Assembly: GCF_025371035.1 (NCBI RefSeq) | Contig: NZ_JANZXB010000006.1 | Span: 62,001 to 126,000 of the forward strand | From: Sphingomonas sp. LC-1 | Lineage (GTDB): Bacteria > Pseudomonadota > Alphaproteobacteria > Sphingomonadales > Sphingomonadaceae | Reading direction: 5' to 3' | Length of the DNA: 64,000 bases | Shown: positions 36,027 to 43,892 of the stretch, piece by piece | Layout of the letters: each line of letters starts with the position of its first letter | Numbering within the stretch: position 1 is the stretch's first letter | Made by a program: the position numbers and the translations under genes | The notes under the pieces: generated by a model | Seen by the model: only the letters and a program-made list of their open reading frames with translations | What the model was told of the DNA's origin: nothing | Database searches by the model: none

Positions 36027-36860
36027 TTAGAATCGAAGCGCTTGCAGCGTCCGGAAACTGGTCGTGATGTCGGGCAGGTAAGGCGCGGGTGCCTGGTCGT
36101 TCTCGACATAGAAATGCTTCACGCCCGACAGGCCGTTGAGCTTGAAGATCGCAGCGAAGTCGATCTTGCCCGCCCCCACCGCGGTCATGCTGCCATCGGC
36201 GCGCGCATCCTTGACGTGATAGGCATAGATGCGCCCCGCCAGCCGCCGGATCAGCGCCGCCGCATCCTCGCCCGCATGGATCGCCCAGTACAGGTCGATC
36301 TCCAGCTTCACGAGCTTCGGATCGGTGCCCTTGAGCAGCCGGTCATACAGGCTGACGCCACCGGGCTTGTTGGTGAACTCGAAATCGTGATTGTGATAGG
36401 CGAAGCCCAGCCCCGCCTTCTTCAACTGCTCGGCGAAGCGGTTGATGTTGGGCAGCGCCGCATTCCAGCCCGCCTCGGTCCGATGCTCGTCGGTCATATA
36501 GGGCAGGATGACGGTGTCCGCGCCCAGCGTCTTCGCCATGGTCACGCATTTCCCGAAATTGCCGAGCAGCGCGTCATAGGGGACATGCACCGAGGGTGCC
36601 TTCAGCCCCAGCCGGTCCTGCGTGCGGCGGAGCATGGCATGGTCCATCGCGTCGTAACCGCCGCCGCCATATTCGATCTCGCGGTACCCGATCTTCGCCA
36701 CCGCCTCGAGCGTCTTGACCGGATCGGCCGCGAACAGCTCGCGGATCGTGTAGAGCTGTAGCCCGATGGCGCCCAGCCGCGCGGCCTGCGCCATCCCCGG
36801 CAGCAGCGCGCCCGCGCCCAGCCCCAGCCCAGCGCCCATCAGCGAACGACGATCGATCAT
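36027..36860 (-). CDS. TIM-barrel sugar isomerase/epimerase, Tat-exported
   Basis: 277 residues. The Tat signal is MIDRRSLMGAGLGLGAGALL. The mature part is a xylose-isomerase-like (AP endonuclease 2 fold) barrel: IGLQLYTIREL, IEYGGGGYDAM, FAYHNHDFEF with probable metal-binding histidine and glutamate, KLEIDLYWAIHAG, and YAYHVKDAR. The ATG overlaps the stop of the subunit-3 gene (ATGA). Export to the periplasm is unusual for this fold, which often acts on cytoplasmic sugars. Here it sits with an exported dehydrogenase and a DUF1080 enzyme, so it may isomerise or cleave the 3-keto product outside the cytoplasm. Confidence 0.85.
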   Translation of the reverse strand: MIDRRSLMGAGLGLGAGALLPGMAQAARLGAIGLQLYTIRELFAADPVKTLEAVAKIGYREIEYGGGGYDAMDHAMLRRTQDRLGLKAPSVHVPYDALLGNFGKCVTMAKTLGADTVILPYMTDEHRTEAGWNAALPNINRFAEQLKKAGLGFAYHNHDFEFTNKPGGVSLYDRLLKGTDPKLVKLEIDLYWAIHAGEDAAALIRRLAGRIYAYHVKDARADGSMTAVGAGKIDFAAIFKLNGLSGVKHFYVENDQAPAPYLPDITTSFRTLQALRF

Positions 36861-37447
36861 GCCGAATATACCTTGTTGACCTGAGAATAGGGGAAGGCAC
36901 CGTTATACTCGCCGGGCACGGGCAGATATTCGCGTTCCTGCGTGATGCCGATCTCCGACGTGTAATAGCCGGTGATGACCAGTTGCCGGAACGGCTCGAA
37001 GAAGGCGCGGCCCTCGGGCAGCACGCCCTCCATCGCTTCGGTCAGCAGCGTGTCCTGCTGCGCCGCCGTCGCCTTGGCGGCGGGCACGCGGTGGACACTC
37101 TGGCTGCGCGCCTCGATCGCGTTCAGCCCGGCGATGATCGGCACCCGGTCGGCAGGCAGCGACCAGTCGGCCAGCATCTTCTCGATGAATTCGGGCACCC
37201 CGGCCGCGATCGCGCCGGGCGTATCGGTGGTCGGCAGCACGCGTTCGGCCAACGCGGTCATCGTCGCGCGCTGGACGGGGGTGAAGACCGCCACGCTGGG
37301 CGGGCCGTTCGAGATGACGGGAATAGCGCCGCGCGTCTGCTCGACCGCGCCCGCCGCACGGGCGATGGGCGCGAACAGCGCGGAGCCGAACATGGCGGTG
37401 ATCCCCGCCAGGGCATGTCTGCGGTCGATATGGGGGTGGGCGATCAT
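36857..37447 (-). CDS. Gluconate 2-dehydrogenase subunit 3-like protein, Tat signal (dehydrogenase small subunit)
   Basis: 196 residues. Tat signal HIDRRHALAGITAMFGSALF, then the family pattern FTPVQRATMTALAERVLPTTDTPGAIAAGVPEFIEKMLADW. Proteins of this family form the small subunit of GMC sugar dehydrogenases and carry the folded catalytic subunit through the Tat pore (hitch-hiker export). The matching catalytic subunit is encoded at 34315-35997, two genes downstream. The gene overlaps both neighbours by ATGA, showing tight co-translation with the DUF1080 gene and the TIM barrel. Confidence 0.88.
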   Translation of the reverse strand: MIAHPHIDRRHALAGITAMFGSALFAPIARAAGAVEQTRGAIPVISNGPPSVAVFTPVQRATMTALAERVLPTTDTPGAIAAGVPEFIEKMLADWSLPADRVPIIAGLNAIEARSQSVHRVPAAKATAAQQDTLLTEAMEGVLPEGRAFFEPFRQLVITGYYTSEIGITQEREYLPVPGEYNGAFPYSQVNKVYSA

Positions 37448-38259
37448 CGGGCATCCTCCGGCAGGTCCTGCGCGATCGCCTCGGGCGGCAGCGGGCGGAC
37501 CCAGATGTTGCGGAACGAGACGGGCGAGTCGTGATCCTGAAGCTGGATCGGCGCGGCATCGCCATGCGCCTGGTATTTTTCGACCTGCCGCCAGACGGTG
37601 GTGCCCAGCATCGCCTGATGGTTCTGGACGACGACGCCGTTCAGCAGCGCGGTGACATAGGCGGGGCGGGTCAGCTTGCCATCGGCGGCAAAGCGTGGCC
37701 GCTCGAAGATGATGTCATAGCTTTGCCACTCGCCGGGCTTGCGCGCGGCGTTCACCAGCGGCGGCTTCCAGGCATAGACCGCCCCCACCTGCCCATCGGC
37801 ATAGGTCGGATTATTATAGCCGTCGAGGATCTGGACCTCATAGCGTTGCATGAACCAGATGCCGCTATTGCCGCGATCCTGCGAACTCTTCTGTGGCGGG
37901 TTGGGCGAGCGGAATTCGAGGTGCAGCTGGACATCGCCGAAGCTCTGCTTGCTGACCAGCACGCTCTCCGCCTTGCCGTCGCGCGGCGGCACGGTCAGCA
38001 CCCCGCCCTGAAGCAACCAGGGCTTGCCGCTGGCCGTCCAGGCGTCCAGCGAGCGCCCGTCGAACAGCACCACCGCATCCGACGGCGCACCGCCGGGCTG
38101 CGCGGCGGGCGTCACGACGCGCGGCGCGGGCCGGTCCGGATCATGGACATGCCATTGGCCGCCGGGCAGCATCGGCGTGTCGCGAAACCCCAGGCCCGGC
38201 TTGTCCTGGGCCGCCGCGCCGCTCGCCACGGCCAGCGCGATCAACGATAGCATCCGCAT
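37444..38259 (-). CDS. DUF1080 (3-keto-disaccharide hydrolase family) secreted protein
   Basis: 271 residues from the ATG at 38259, which has AGGAGG upstream; the ATG at 38274 is too early. A Sec-type signal (MRMLSLIALAVASGAAAQ) precedes about 50 residues containing GFRDTPMLPGGQWHVHDP. Then comes the jelly-roll of DUF1080/PF06439: VVLFDGRSLDAWT, SFGDVQLHLEFRSP, RGNSGIWFMQRYEVQILDG, EWQSYDIIFERPRF, YVTALLNGVVVQNH and IQLQDHDSPVSFRNIWVRPL. Members of this family cleave 3-keto-disaccharides. With the adjoining C3-type dehydrogenase genes this is the likely bond-breaking enzyme in the periplasm. Confidence 0.88.
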   Translation of the reverse strand: MRMLSLIALAVASGAAAQDKPGLGFRDTPMLPGGQWHVHDPDRPAPRVVTPAAQPGGAPSDAVVLFDGRSLDAWTASGKPWLLQGGVLTVPPRDGKAESVLVSKQSFGDVQLHLEFRSPNPPQKSSQDRGNSGIWFMQRYEVQILDGYNNPTYADGQVGAVYAWKPPLVNAARKPGEWQSYDIIFERPRFAADGKLTRPAYVTALLNGVVVQNHQAMLGTTVWRQVEKYQAHGDAAPIQLQDHDSPVSFRNIWVRPLPPEAIAQDLPEDAR

Positions 38260-38270
38260 CGCTCCCCTCC

Positions 38271-39191
38271 TCATGCTGTAGGATCGATCGCGCGGTAGGC
38301 GGCGATCAGTCTCTCTTCGCCCGCGCGGCCCTTGACCGAATTGCCATGTTCCATGCCGATCACCCCGGCATAGCCCTGTGCCTTCAAGAAGCGGCAGATA
38401 TTGGCATAGTTGATCTCGCCGCTGCCCGGCTCGTTGCGGCCGGGATTGTCGCCGAACTGGATATAGCCGATCTCGTCCCAGCAGAGTTTCATGGTCGGGA
38501 TCAGATTCCCCGACTGGATCTGCTCGTGATACAGGTCGGCCAGCACCTTCACGCCCGGACTGTTCGCCCCGCGCGCCACCGCATAGCCCTCTGCGATCGA
38601 CTGCATGAAGACGCCGGGATGGTTGGTCCGGGTGTTGAGCGGCTCCATCACCAGCGCCATTCCGTGCGGCGCGACGATCTCGCCCGCGCGGCGCATCACG
38701 TCGATGATCCGGCCCATCTGGATCGCAGGGTGAAGACGCTTGTCCATGAAGCCGGTGACCACGGTCATCCGCGTCGCGCCGACCCGCTTGGCGACATCGA
38801 CCGCGCTGGTCACATCGGCCAGGAAAGCCTGTCGCTCGGCATCGTCGTCACCGCCCAGCAGCGGCCGGGACTCGGACCATTTGGGCATGGACGCGACGAA
38901 CACGCCCATCGTCATTTTCCGGTCGCGCAGCGCCTTGGCGATCGCTTCCTGTTCGGCCACCGGGCGAAGGCGATATTCATTGTCCTCCCACGCCCAGAAA
39001 CCCTGATCGGCGGCATAGGCGATCTGCTCGACCGAGCTGTCACCCCGGCTGGCGAAGCTGCCCAGATGCGGCGCGAAGCCCAGGGTGAAACGCGCGGCGT
39101 TGGAGGATTTGCCCGCCTTCTGCGCCGCCAGCGCGGCAACCGGCGCAGCGGCGGCAATCCCACCGAGGATGGTGCGTCGCGACCAGCTCAT
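38271..39191 (-). CDS. TIM-barrel hydroxypyruvate-isomerase-like protein, Tat-exported
   Basis: 306 residues. Tat signal MSWSRRTILGGIAAAAPVAA. Xylose-isomerase-like barrel: RFTLGFAPHLGSF, ATRMTVVTGFMD, MALVMEPLNTRTNHPG (metal-ligand glutamate), VKVLADLYHEQI, GYIQFGDNPGRNEPGSGEI and GVIGMEHGNS. The FGDNPGRNEPGSGEINY pattern is typical of hydroxypyruvate isomerase-like proteins. It overlaps the MFS transporter stop by 4 bases and is followed after 11 bases by the DUF1080 gene. As a second exported isomerase in the same operon it probably handles another 3-keto intermediate. Confidence 0.86.
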   Translation of the reverse strand: MSWSRRTILGGIAAAAPVAALAAQKAGKSSNAARFTLGFAPHLGSFASRGDSSVEQIAYAADQGFWAWEDNEYRLRPVAEQEAIAKALRDRKMTMGVFVASMPKWSESRPLLGGDDDAERQAFLADVTSAVDVAKRVGATRMTVVTGFMDKRLHPAIQMGRIIDVMRRAGEIVAPHGMALVMEPLNTRTNHPGVFMQSIAEGYAVARGANSPGVKVLADLYHEQIQSGNLIPTMKLCWDEIGYIQFGDNPGRNEPGSGEINYANICRFLKAQGYAGVIGMEHGNSVKGRAGEERLIAAYRAIDPTA

Positions 39192-40492
39192 GCGACGGTC
39201 TCCATGACCCGGCCGCGAGGACGACGACGCTCGGCCAGCCAGATGCCACCGAAGACGAACAACAAGATCACCGGCACCAGCGCCAGCCGTGCAAAGGACT
39301 GCGACGCCGCCGCATCCTCGACCTGGCGCAGCGCTTCGCCGGTCAACCGCTTGAAGGCTTCCGGTCCACCGGCGAGTTCAACCTTGGCAGCATCGAACAT
39401 CGCGCCGAGACGCGGCAGGACGAAGAAGCTCGCCAGCGCGCCCGCCGATCCGACCAATCCCAATGCCCAGGCCCCGCCGCGGGGATACCGCTCCGCAACC
39501 GACGCCAGCATGGTCGGCCACATCGCGCAGACGCCCAGCCCCCAGACGGTCGAGGCCAGGATCGCCGCCACCGGCGACTGCGCCCGCGACAACAGGAACA
39601 GGCCGATCCCCGCCATCAGGCTGGACACCCAGAGCAGCCCCGGATTGGACAGCCGCCCGGCGATCCGCCCGGCGAAATGGCGGAACACGAACATCAGCGC
39701 GCTGACATAGACGAGCAGCAGGATGCCGCGCATCCCGACGCGACTGCTCAGCGCCACGTCGAGCCACTGGCCCGGCGCCAGTTCGGACGCGGCGGTCAGG
39801 AACATCGCGCCGAACCAGACGAAGAAGCTGGGCCGCTTGAAGACTTCCGCGATCATCCCGCCGAAGCCGACATCGCGCACTTCGCGTGGGACCGGCGGGA
39901 AATGCGTGGTCGCTGCCATCATCAGCACGCCCAGCGCGGGAATCAGCACCAGCGCCATGATCGTCTGCCAGGACAGGACTTCGGCGAGGAGCACGCCCGC
40001 TAGTCCACCGACGATCAGCCCGCCGGGATACCAGGCGTGCAGCACGTTCAGCCGATGCGTCGTCTCGTCTGGATAGAGCCGCGCGGTCAGCGGGTTGATC
40101 GAGGCCTCCGCCAGTCCCCAGCCGATCCCGCTGAGCAGCATCCCGCCCCAGACGATGTGATAGACCGCCATGCCGCTGGCGACCTGTCCCGCCCCAATGA
40201 TCGCCGTGGTGCCGACCAGAAAGCATAGTCCGCACCCGATCAGCATCCGCCGCGCGCCGATCCGGTCGAGCAGCGCGCTCGCCACGAACAGCGTCGCGGC
40301 GAAGCCCAGAAAGGCCGATCCCAGGGCCGATCCGATCAACTCCCCCGCCTCGACCGGTGCGATAGGATCGATCCACTGCGCCTTCAGGCTGCTCGCCACC
40401 GCCGCGCGCAAGGCCGCACTCGCGGCGGCCGTAAATAGGGCCAGCACGCTCAGCCAGAATAGTCGCGACCGATTGTCCGGTACCGCTTCCAT
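39188..40492 (-). CDS. MFS transporter, probable sugar importer
   Basis: 434 residues with about 12 hydrophobic segments. Major facilitator features: SALLDRIGARRMLIGCGL at the loop 2-3 signature, IGWGLAEASINPLTARLYPDE, HAWYPGGLIVGG and the second-half repeat FVFRHFAGRIAGRLSNPGLLW. The FxHAWYPxG pattern recalls the fucose/glucose permease type. It starts an ATGA-coupled series with the exported isomerase and DUF1080. It should carry the released (keto-)sugar across the inner membrane by proton symport. A 9-base inverted repeat lies in its leader at 40521-40551. Confidence 0.87.
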   Translation of the reverse strand: MEAVPDNRSRLFWLSVLALFTAAASAALRAAVASSLKAQWIDPIAPVEAGELIGSALGSAFLGFAATLFVASALLDRIGARRMLIGCGLCFLVGTTAIIGAGQVASGMAVYHIVWGGMLLSGIGWGLAEASINPLTARLYPDETTHRLNVLHAWYPGGLIVGGLAGVLLAEVLSWQTIMALVLIPALGVLMMAATTHFPPVPREVRDVGFGGMIAEVFKRPSFFVWFGAMFLTAASELAPGQWLDVALSSRVGMRGILLLVYVSALMFVFRHFAGRIAGRLSNPGLLWVSSLMAGIGLFLLSRAQSPVAAILASTVWGLGVCAMWPTMLASVAERYPRGGAWALGLVGSAGALASFFVLPRLGAMFDAAKVELAGGPEAFKRLTGEALRQVEDAAASQSFARLALVPVILLFVFGGIWLAERRRPRGRVMETVA

Positions 40493-40520
40493 GCCCCTCT
40501 CCCGCTTATGCTTTTTGTCA

Positions 40521-40551
40521 GACTTGACCTTCCGGGGCGGACGGTCAAGTC
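40521..40551. promoter_or_regulatory. 9-base perfect inverted repeat upstream of MFS gene
   Basis: GACTTGACC, 13-base spacer, GGTCAAGTC, 29 bases upstream of the transporter ATG, inside the 69-base gap that divides the operon. There is no T-run on the minus strand, so an operator or attenuating stem is likelier than a simple terminator. Confidence 0.45.
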
Positions 40552-40561
40552 ATTGAATCGC

Positions 40562-41605
40562 TTAAATTCCCAGCCATCGCTTATTGGCGTCGGGATCGCC
40601 TCCACCGGCGAAATCGTCAAAGGCGCGCTCGGCGCGTCGAATCATATGCGCGGCGATAAAGGGCGCCCCTTCGCGCGCGCCATCCTCCGGGTGCTTCAGG
40701 CAGCATTCCCACTCCAGCACCGCCCAACCGGCATAGCCATATTGGGTCAGCTTCGAGAAGATCCCGCCGAAATCGACCTGCCCGTCGCCCAGCGAGCGGA
40801 ACCGCCCCGGCCGGTCGATCCAATCGCTGTAACTGCCATAGACGCCCGCCCGTCCGGTCGGGTTGAACTCGGCATCCTTGACGTGGAACATGCGGATGCG
40901 GTCGTGATAAAAGTCGATGAATTGCAGATAATCCATCGCCTGCAGCACGAAATGGCTAGGGTCGTAGAGGATGTTGGCGCGGGCATGGCCACCGACCGAA
41001 TCCAGGAAACGTTCGAAGGTCGTGCCGTCGTGCAGATCCTCGCCGGGATGGAGTTCGTAGCAGAGGTCGACGCCCTCCTCCTCGAACGCATCCAGGATCG
41101 GCCGCCAGCGCTTGCCGAGTTCGGCAAAGCCCTCCGCCACCAGTCCGGCGGGACGCTGCGGCCAGGGATAGACGAACGGCCAGAGCAGCGCGCCCGAAAA
41201 GGTCGCGTGCGCCTTCAACCCCAGCCGGCGACTGGCCTTGGCGGCATAACGGAGCTGCTCGACCGCCCAAGCCTGTCGCTCGGCGGGTTTGCCCCGCACC
41301 GCCTCGGGCGCGAAGCCGTCGAAGGCGGCGTCATAGGCCGGGTGGACCGCGACCAACTGCCCCTGCAAATGGGTCGACAATTCGGTGATCGCGACCCCGG
41401 CATCGGCACAGCGACCGGCCAGATCGTCGCAATAATCCTGGCTTTCGGCGGCCGTCTTCAGGTCGATGCAGCGGGCGTCCCAGGTCGGAATCTGCACGCC
41501 TTCATAACCCGCCTCCGCCATCCAGCGCGCCGCCGAGTCGAGCGTGTCGAACGGTGCGGCATCGCCCATGAACTGCGCCAGGAAAATGCCCGGACCGCGC
41601 ATCAT
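40562..41605 (-). CDS. TIM-barrel sugar isomerase/epimerase, cytoplasmic
   Basis: 347 residues from the ATG at 41605; a GTG at 41626 overlapping the cytochrome stop (GTGA) is an alternative start. It has no signal peptide, unlike the other two isomerases of the locus. Barrel motifs: FLAQFMGDAAPFDTL, GYEGVQIPTWD, AGVAITELSTHLQGQL, VDLCYELHPGEDLHDG (metal-ligand glutamate and histidine), ANILYDPSHFVLQ, RMFHVKDAEFNPTGR and GWAVLEWECCL. Closely related proteins act with Gfo/Idh/MocA oxidoreductases on keto-inositols and 3-keto sugars. The divergent partner at 42127 fits that pairing. Confidence 0.87.
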   Translation of the reverse strand: MMRGPGIFLAQFMGDAAPFDTLDSAARWMAEAGYEGVQIPTWDARCIDLKTAAESQDYCDDLAGRCADAGVAITELSTHLQGQLVAVHPAYDAAFDGFAPEAVRGKPAERQAWAVEQLRYAAKASRRLGLKAHATFSGALLWPFVYPWPQRPAGLVAEGFAELGKRWRPILDAFEEEGVDLCYELHPGEDLHDGTTFERFLDSVGGHARANILYDPSHFVLQAMDYLQFIDFYHDRIRMFHVKDAEFNPTGRAGVYGSYSDWIDRPGRFRSLGDGQVDFGGIFSKLTQYGYAGWAVLEWECCLKHPEDGAREGAPFIAAHMIRRAERAFDDFAGGGDPDANKRWLGI

Positions 41606-41622
41606 CGGGGCGGTCCCGGCGC

Positions 41623-42009
41623 TCACTTGGCGGTCTCGGTCTTGAGATAGGCGATCAGCGCGGCGCGCTTGGCGGGATCCGCGACGCCGATCGGCATCCG
41701 CGTGCCGGGCACCTTCTTCATCGGCGCGGCGATGAAGTCGTTCAATGTCTTGTCGTCCCACTTCAGCCCCGAGGCTTTCATCGCGGGGGAGTAGTTGAAG
41801 CCCGCCACCGTGCCCGCCTGCCGTCCGAACACGCCGTTGAGATTCGGCCCGACGCCGTTGCGCCCGCCCTTGTTGAGCGTATGGCAGGCGCGGCAGGCGG
41901 CAAAGGCCTGCGCCCCGGCGGGGGCGGACTGGGCCGTCGATGGCGCGTTGGCGGCGATGACCAAAGCCACGGCACAGGGCAACGCGGCCAGCCAGATCAG
42001 CTGCCTCAT
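41623..42009 (-). CDS. Small class I cytochrome c, periplasmic
   Basis: 128 residues. A signal peptide (MRQLIWLAALPCAVALVIAAN to APSTAQ) precedes a single haem-binding motif CRACH at about residue 38. Then come KGGRNGVGPNLNGVFGRQAG and FNYSPAMKASG, with the probable axial methionine in GTRMPIG. The pattern is that of soluble cytochrome c2-like proteins. It is the first gene of the 3-keto-glycoside operon, so it is the likely electron acceptor for the GMC dehydrogenase, passing electrons to a terminal oxidase. Confidence 0.92.
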   Translation of the reverse strand: MRQLIWLAALPCAVALVIAANAPSTAQSAPAGAQAFAACRACHTLNKGGRNGVGPNLNGVFGRQAGTVAGFNYSPAMKASGLKWDDKTLNDFIAAPMKKVPGTRMPIGVADPAKRAALIAYLKTETAK

Positions 42010-42058
42010 TCACTCTCTCCTGTCATTTTCTTTCCCAGACTCACTGGTTCATGCTGGA

Positions 42059-42072
42059 GTTTAACGGTAAAC
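42059..42072. promoter_or_regulatory. LacI-type operator candidate in the divergent promoter
   Basis: GTTTAA-CG-GTAAAC: a near-perfect palindrome centred on CG, the usual shape of LacI/GalR-family operators (TTTA-CG-TAAA core). It lies in the 117 bases between the cytochrome c gene and the Gfo/Idh/MocA gene, where one bound repressor could control both directions. The LacI gene of the locus is the obvious candidate. Confidence 0.55.
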
Positions 42073-42126
42073 CGATGCGGTGCAAGCACCGAATGTCGCC
42101 CGATGAGCGACAGGATAGAGGAGAGG

Positions 42127-43317
42127 ATGATGGCAGGACGCAAGCTGAAACTGGCGATGGCGGGCGGTGGCGAGGGCGCGTTCATCGGCGGCGTACACCG
42201 GATGGCGGCCGCGCTGGACGGCGACTGGCAACTGGTCGCGGGCACGTTCAGCAGCGATGCCGAGCGGAACCGGCGGAGCGGCGAGCAGCTTGGCCTAGCC
42301 CCCGACCGCGTCCATGCCTCGATCGAGGCGCTCCTCGCCGACGAGCGGATGCGTCCCGAGGCGGAACGGATCGACGCGGTCGCGATCGTCACCCCCAATC
42401 ATCTCCATGCCCCCATGGCGATCGCCGCGCTGAACGCCGGGTTCCCGGTGTTCAGCGAGAAACCGATGGCGATGAATCTCGCCGAAGCGCGCGCCATCGC
42501 CGACGCCGCACGCGCCTCGGGCCAGCTCTATGCCCTGGCCTTCACCTATAGCGGCTATCCGATGGTCGAGGAGGCGCGGGCCCGCGTCGCGCGCGGCGAT
42601 TTCGGCCGCATCCGCCTGGTCCATGTTGAATATGTCCAGGGCTGGCTCAGCAGCCCGCTCGACCGCGAGGGCAACAAGCAGGCCGAATGGCGCACCGACC
42701 CTGCGCGTGCCGGACTGGGCGGCGCGCTGGGCGATATCGGCACCCATGCCTTCCAACTGGCCGAGCATGTCGCAGGTCTGAAGGTCGAGGCGCTGTCCGC
42801 CGACGTGACGACCCATGTCGCGGGGCGGATGCTCGACGACGATGTGAACGTCCTCCTGCGCTTTGCCGAAGGCGCGCGGGGCACGCTACGGGCGACTCAG
42901 GTGGCGGCGGGCGAGGAGAACGGCCTGCGCCTGCGCATCCATGGCGAGAAGGGCGGGCTGGAATGGTCACAGATGGAGCCCAATACGCTCATCCTGCGCT
43001 GGCTGGACCGACCCGCCGAAACCGTACGGGCGGGCGGCCCCGGCCTCGCCCCCACCACCCTGCCGCGGCTGCGCACCCCCTCGGGCCATCCGGAGGGCTA
43101 TATCGAAGCGTTCGGCAATCTTTATCGCGCGGTGGCGGATACGCTCCGCGATGGCGGACCGGCCGAGGGCGGCGCGCTAGGCGAGGCGACCTGGTTCCCC
43201 GGATTGGAGCCGGGATTGCGGACCATGGCCTTTGTCGAGGCGGTGCTGGCGAGCGCCGGATCGGCGGAGAAATGGACGGTCTTTCCCAAGGTCGATAAGC
43301 CTGCGCCTCAGGATTGA
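42127..43317 (+). CDS. Gfo/Idh/MocA-family NAD(P)-dependent oxidoreductase
   Basis: About 396 residues; ATGs at 42127 and 42130 both follow GAGGAG and either may be used. Rossmann motif MAGGGEGAFIGGVH, then VTPNHLHAPMA and the family catalytic EKPMAMNLAEAR. The C-terminal substrate domain has GGALGDIGTHAFQLAEHVAG with the conserved aspartate and histidine. No signal peptide, so cytoplasmic. Members reduce keto-sugars or oxidise sugar hydroxyls. Opposite the 3-keto-glycoside operon, the natural role would be reduction of imported 3-keto-glucose to glucose. Confidence 0.9.
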   Translation: MMAGRKLKLAMAGGGEGAFIGGVHRMAAALDGDWQLVAGTFSSDAERNRRSGEQLGLAPDRVHASIEALLADERMRPEAERIDAVAIVTPNHLHAPMAIAALNAGFPVFSEKPMAMNLAEARAIADAARASGQLYALAFTYSGYPMVEEARARVARGDFGRIRLVHVEYVQGWLSSPLDREGNKQAEWRTDPARAGLGGALGDIGTHAFQLAEHVAGLKVEALSADVTTHVAGRMLDDDVNVLLRFAEGARGTLRATQVAAGEENGLRLRIHGEKGGLEWSQMEPNTLILRWLDRPAETVRAGGPGLAPTTLPRLRTPSGHPEGYIEAFGNLYRAVADTLRDGGPAEGGALGEATWFPGLEPGLRTMAFVEAVLASAGSAEKWTVFPKVDKPAPQD

Positions 43318-43337
43318 CGGGCGGGGAAGCCGTTTCG

Positions 43338-43892
43338 ATGACGATGACCGACAAATGCCATATTCCCGACTATCCGGGCCTGTCCACGGCACGCCTGTCA
43401 CTGCGACGGCCCGCGATACGGGATGCGGCGGCCATTGCCCGGATTGCCGGGCAATGGGATGTCGCCAGACGACTGACACCCGTCCCCCACCCCTATACCG
43501 TCGAGGACGCGCATCTGTTCCTGACCGAGGTCGTACCCAAGCAGTGGATTTGGGCCATTACCCGGTACGGCACCGACGATCTGTTCGGTATCATCGGCCT
43601 GACGCCGGGCAGGCAAGGCGATCGGGCCGAGCTCGGTTATTGGCTCGATCCCGATCACTGGGGCAAAGGCATCATGTCGGAGGCGGGTCGGGCGGTTCTG
43701 TCCTATGGCTTCGATATGCTGAATTTGTCCCTCGTCACGTCGGGCTATTTCCAGGACAATCCCGCCTCGGGCCGGGTGCTGGCCAAGCTGGGTTTTGTGG
43801 AGACCGCCCACGCCATGCGCGCCTGCCTTGCCATGGGCCGCGACGTTCCATCGGTGGAGGTGGAGCGACGCCGGGAAACGGCGGCTACTTAA
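43338..43892 (+). CDS. GNAT-family N-acetyltransferase (RimJ/RimL-like)
   Basis: About 184 residues; the ATG at 43338 has GGGGAAG upstream. RimJ/RimL-type motifs: ARLSLRRPAIRDAAAIARI, WAITRYGTDDLFGIIGL, the acetyl-CoA-binding region RAELGYWLDPDHWGKGIMSEAGRAVL and ENPASGRVLAKLGF-like DNPASGRVLAKLGF. It transfers an acetyl group from acetyl-CoA to an amine; substrate unknown. Its TAA overlaps the stop of the convergent gene at 43889 within one TTAA. It may be a passenger after the Gfo/Idh/MocA gene. Confidence 0.88.
   Translation: MTMTDKCHIPDYPGLSTARLSLRRPAIRDAAAIARIAGQWDVARRLTPVPHPYTVEDAHLFLTEVVPKQWIWAITRYGTDDLFGIIGLTPGRQGDRAELGYWLDPDHWGKGIMSEAGRAVLSYGFDMLNLSLVTSGYFQDNPASGRVLAKLGFVETAHAMRACLAMGRDVPSVEVERRRETAAT

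Noticed and set aside
40562-42013. A single 483-codon minus-strand gene
   Set aside because: The first 130 codons are the wrong frame of the cytochrome c gene; the isomerase begins near 41605 (or GTG 41626).
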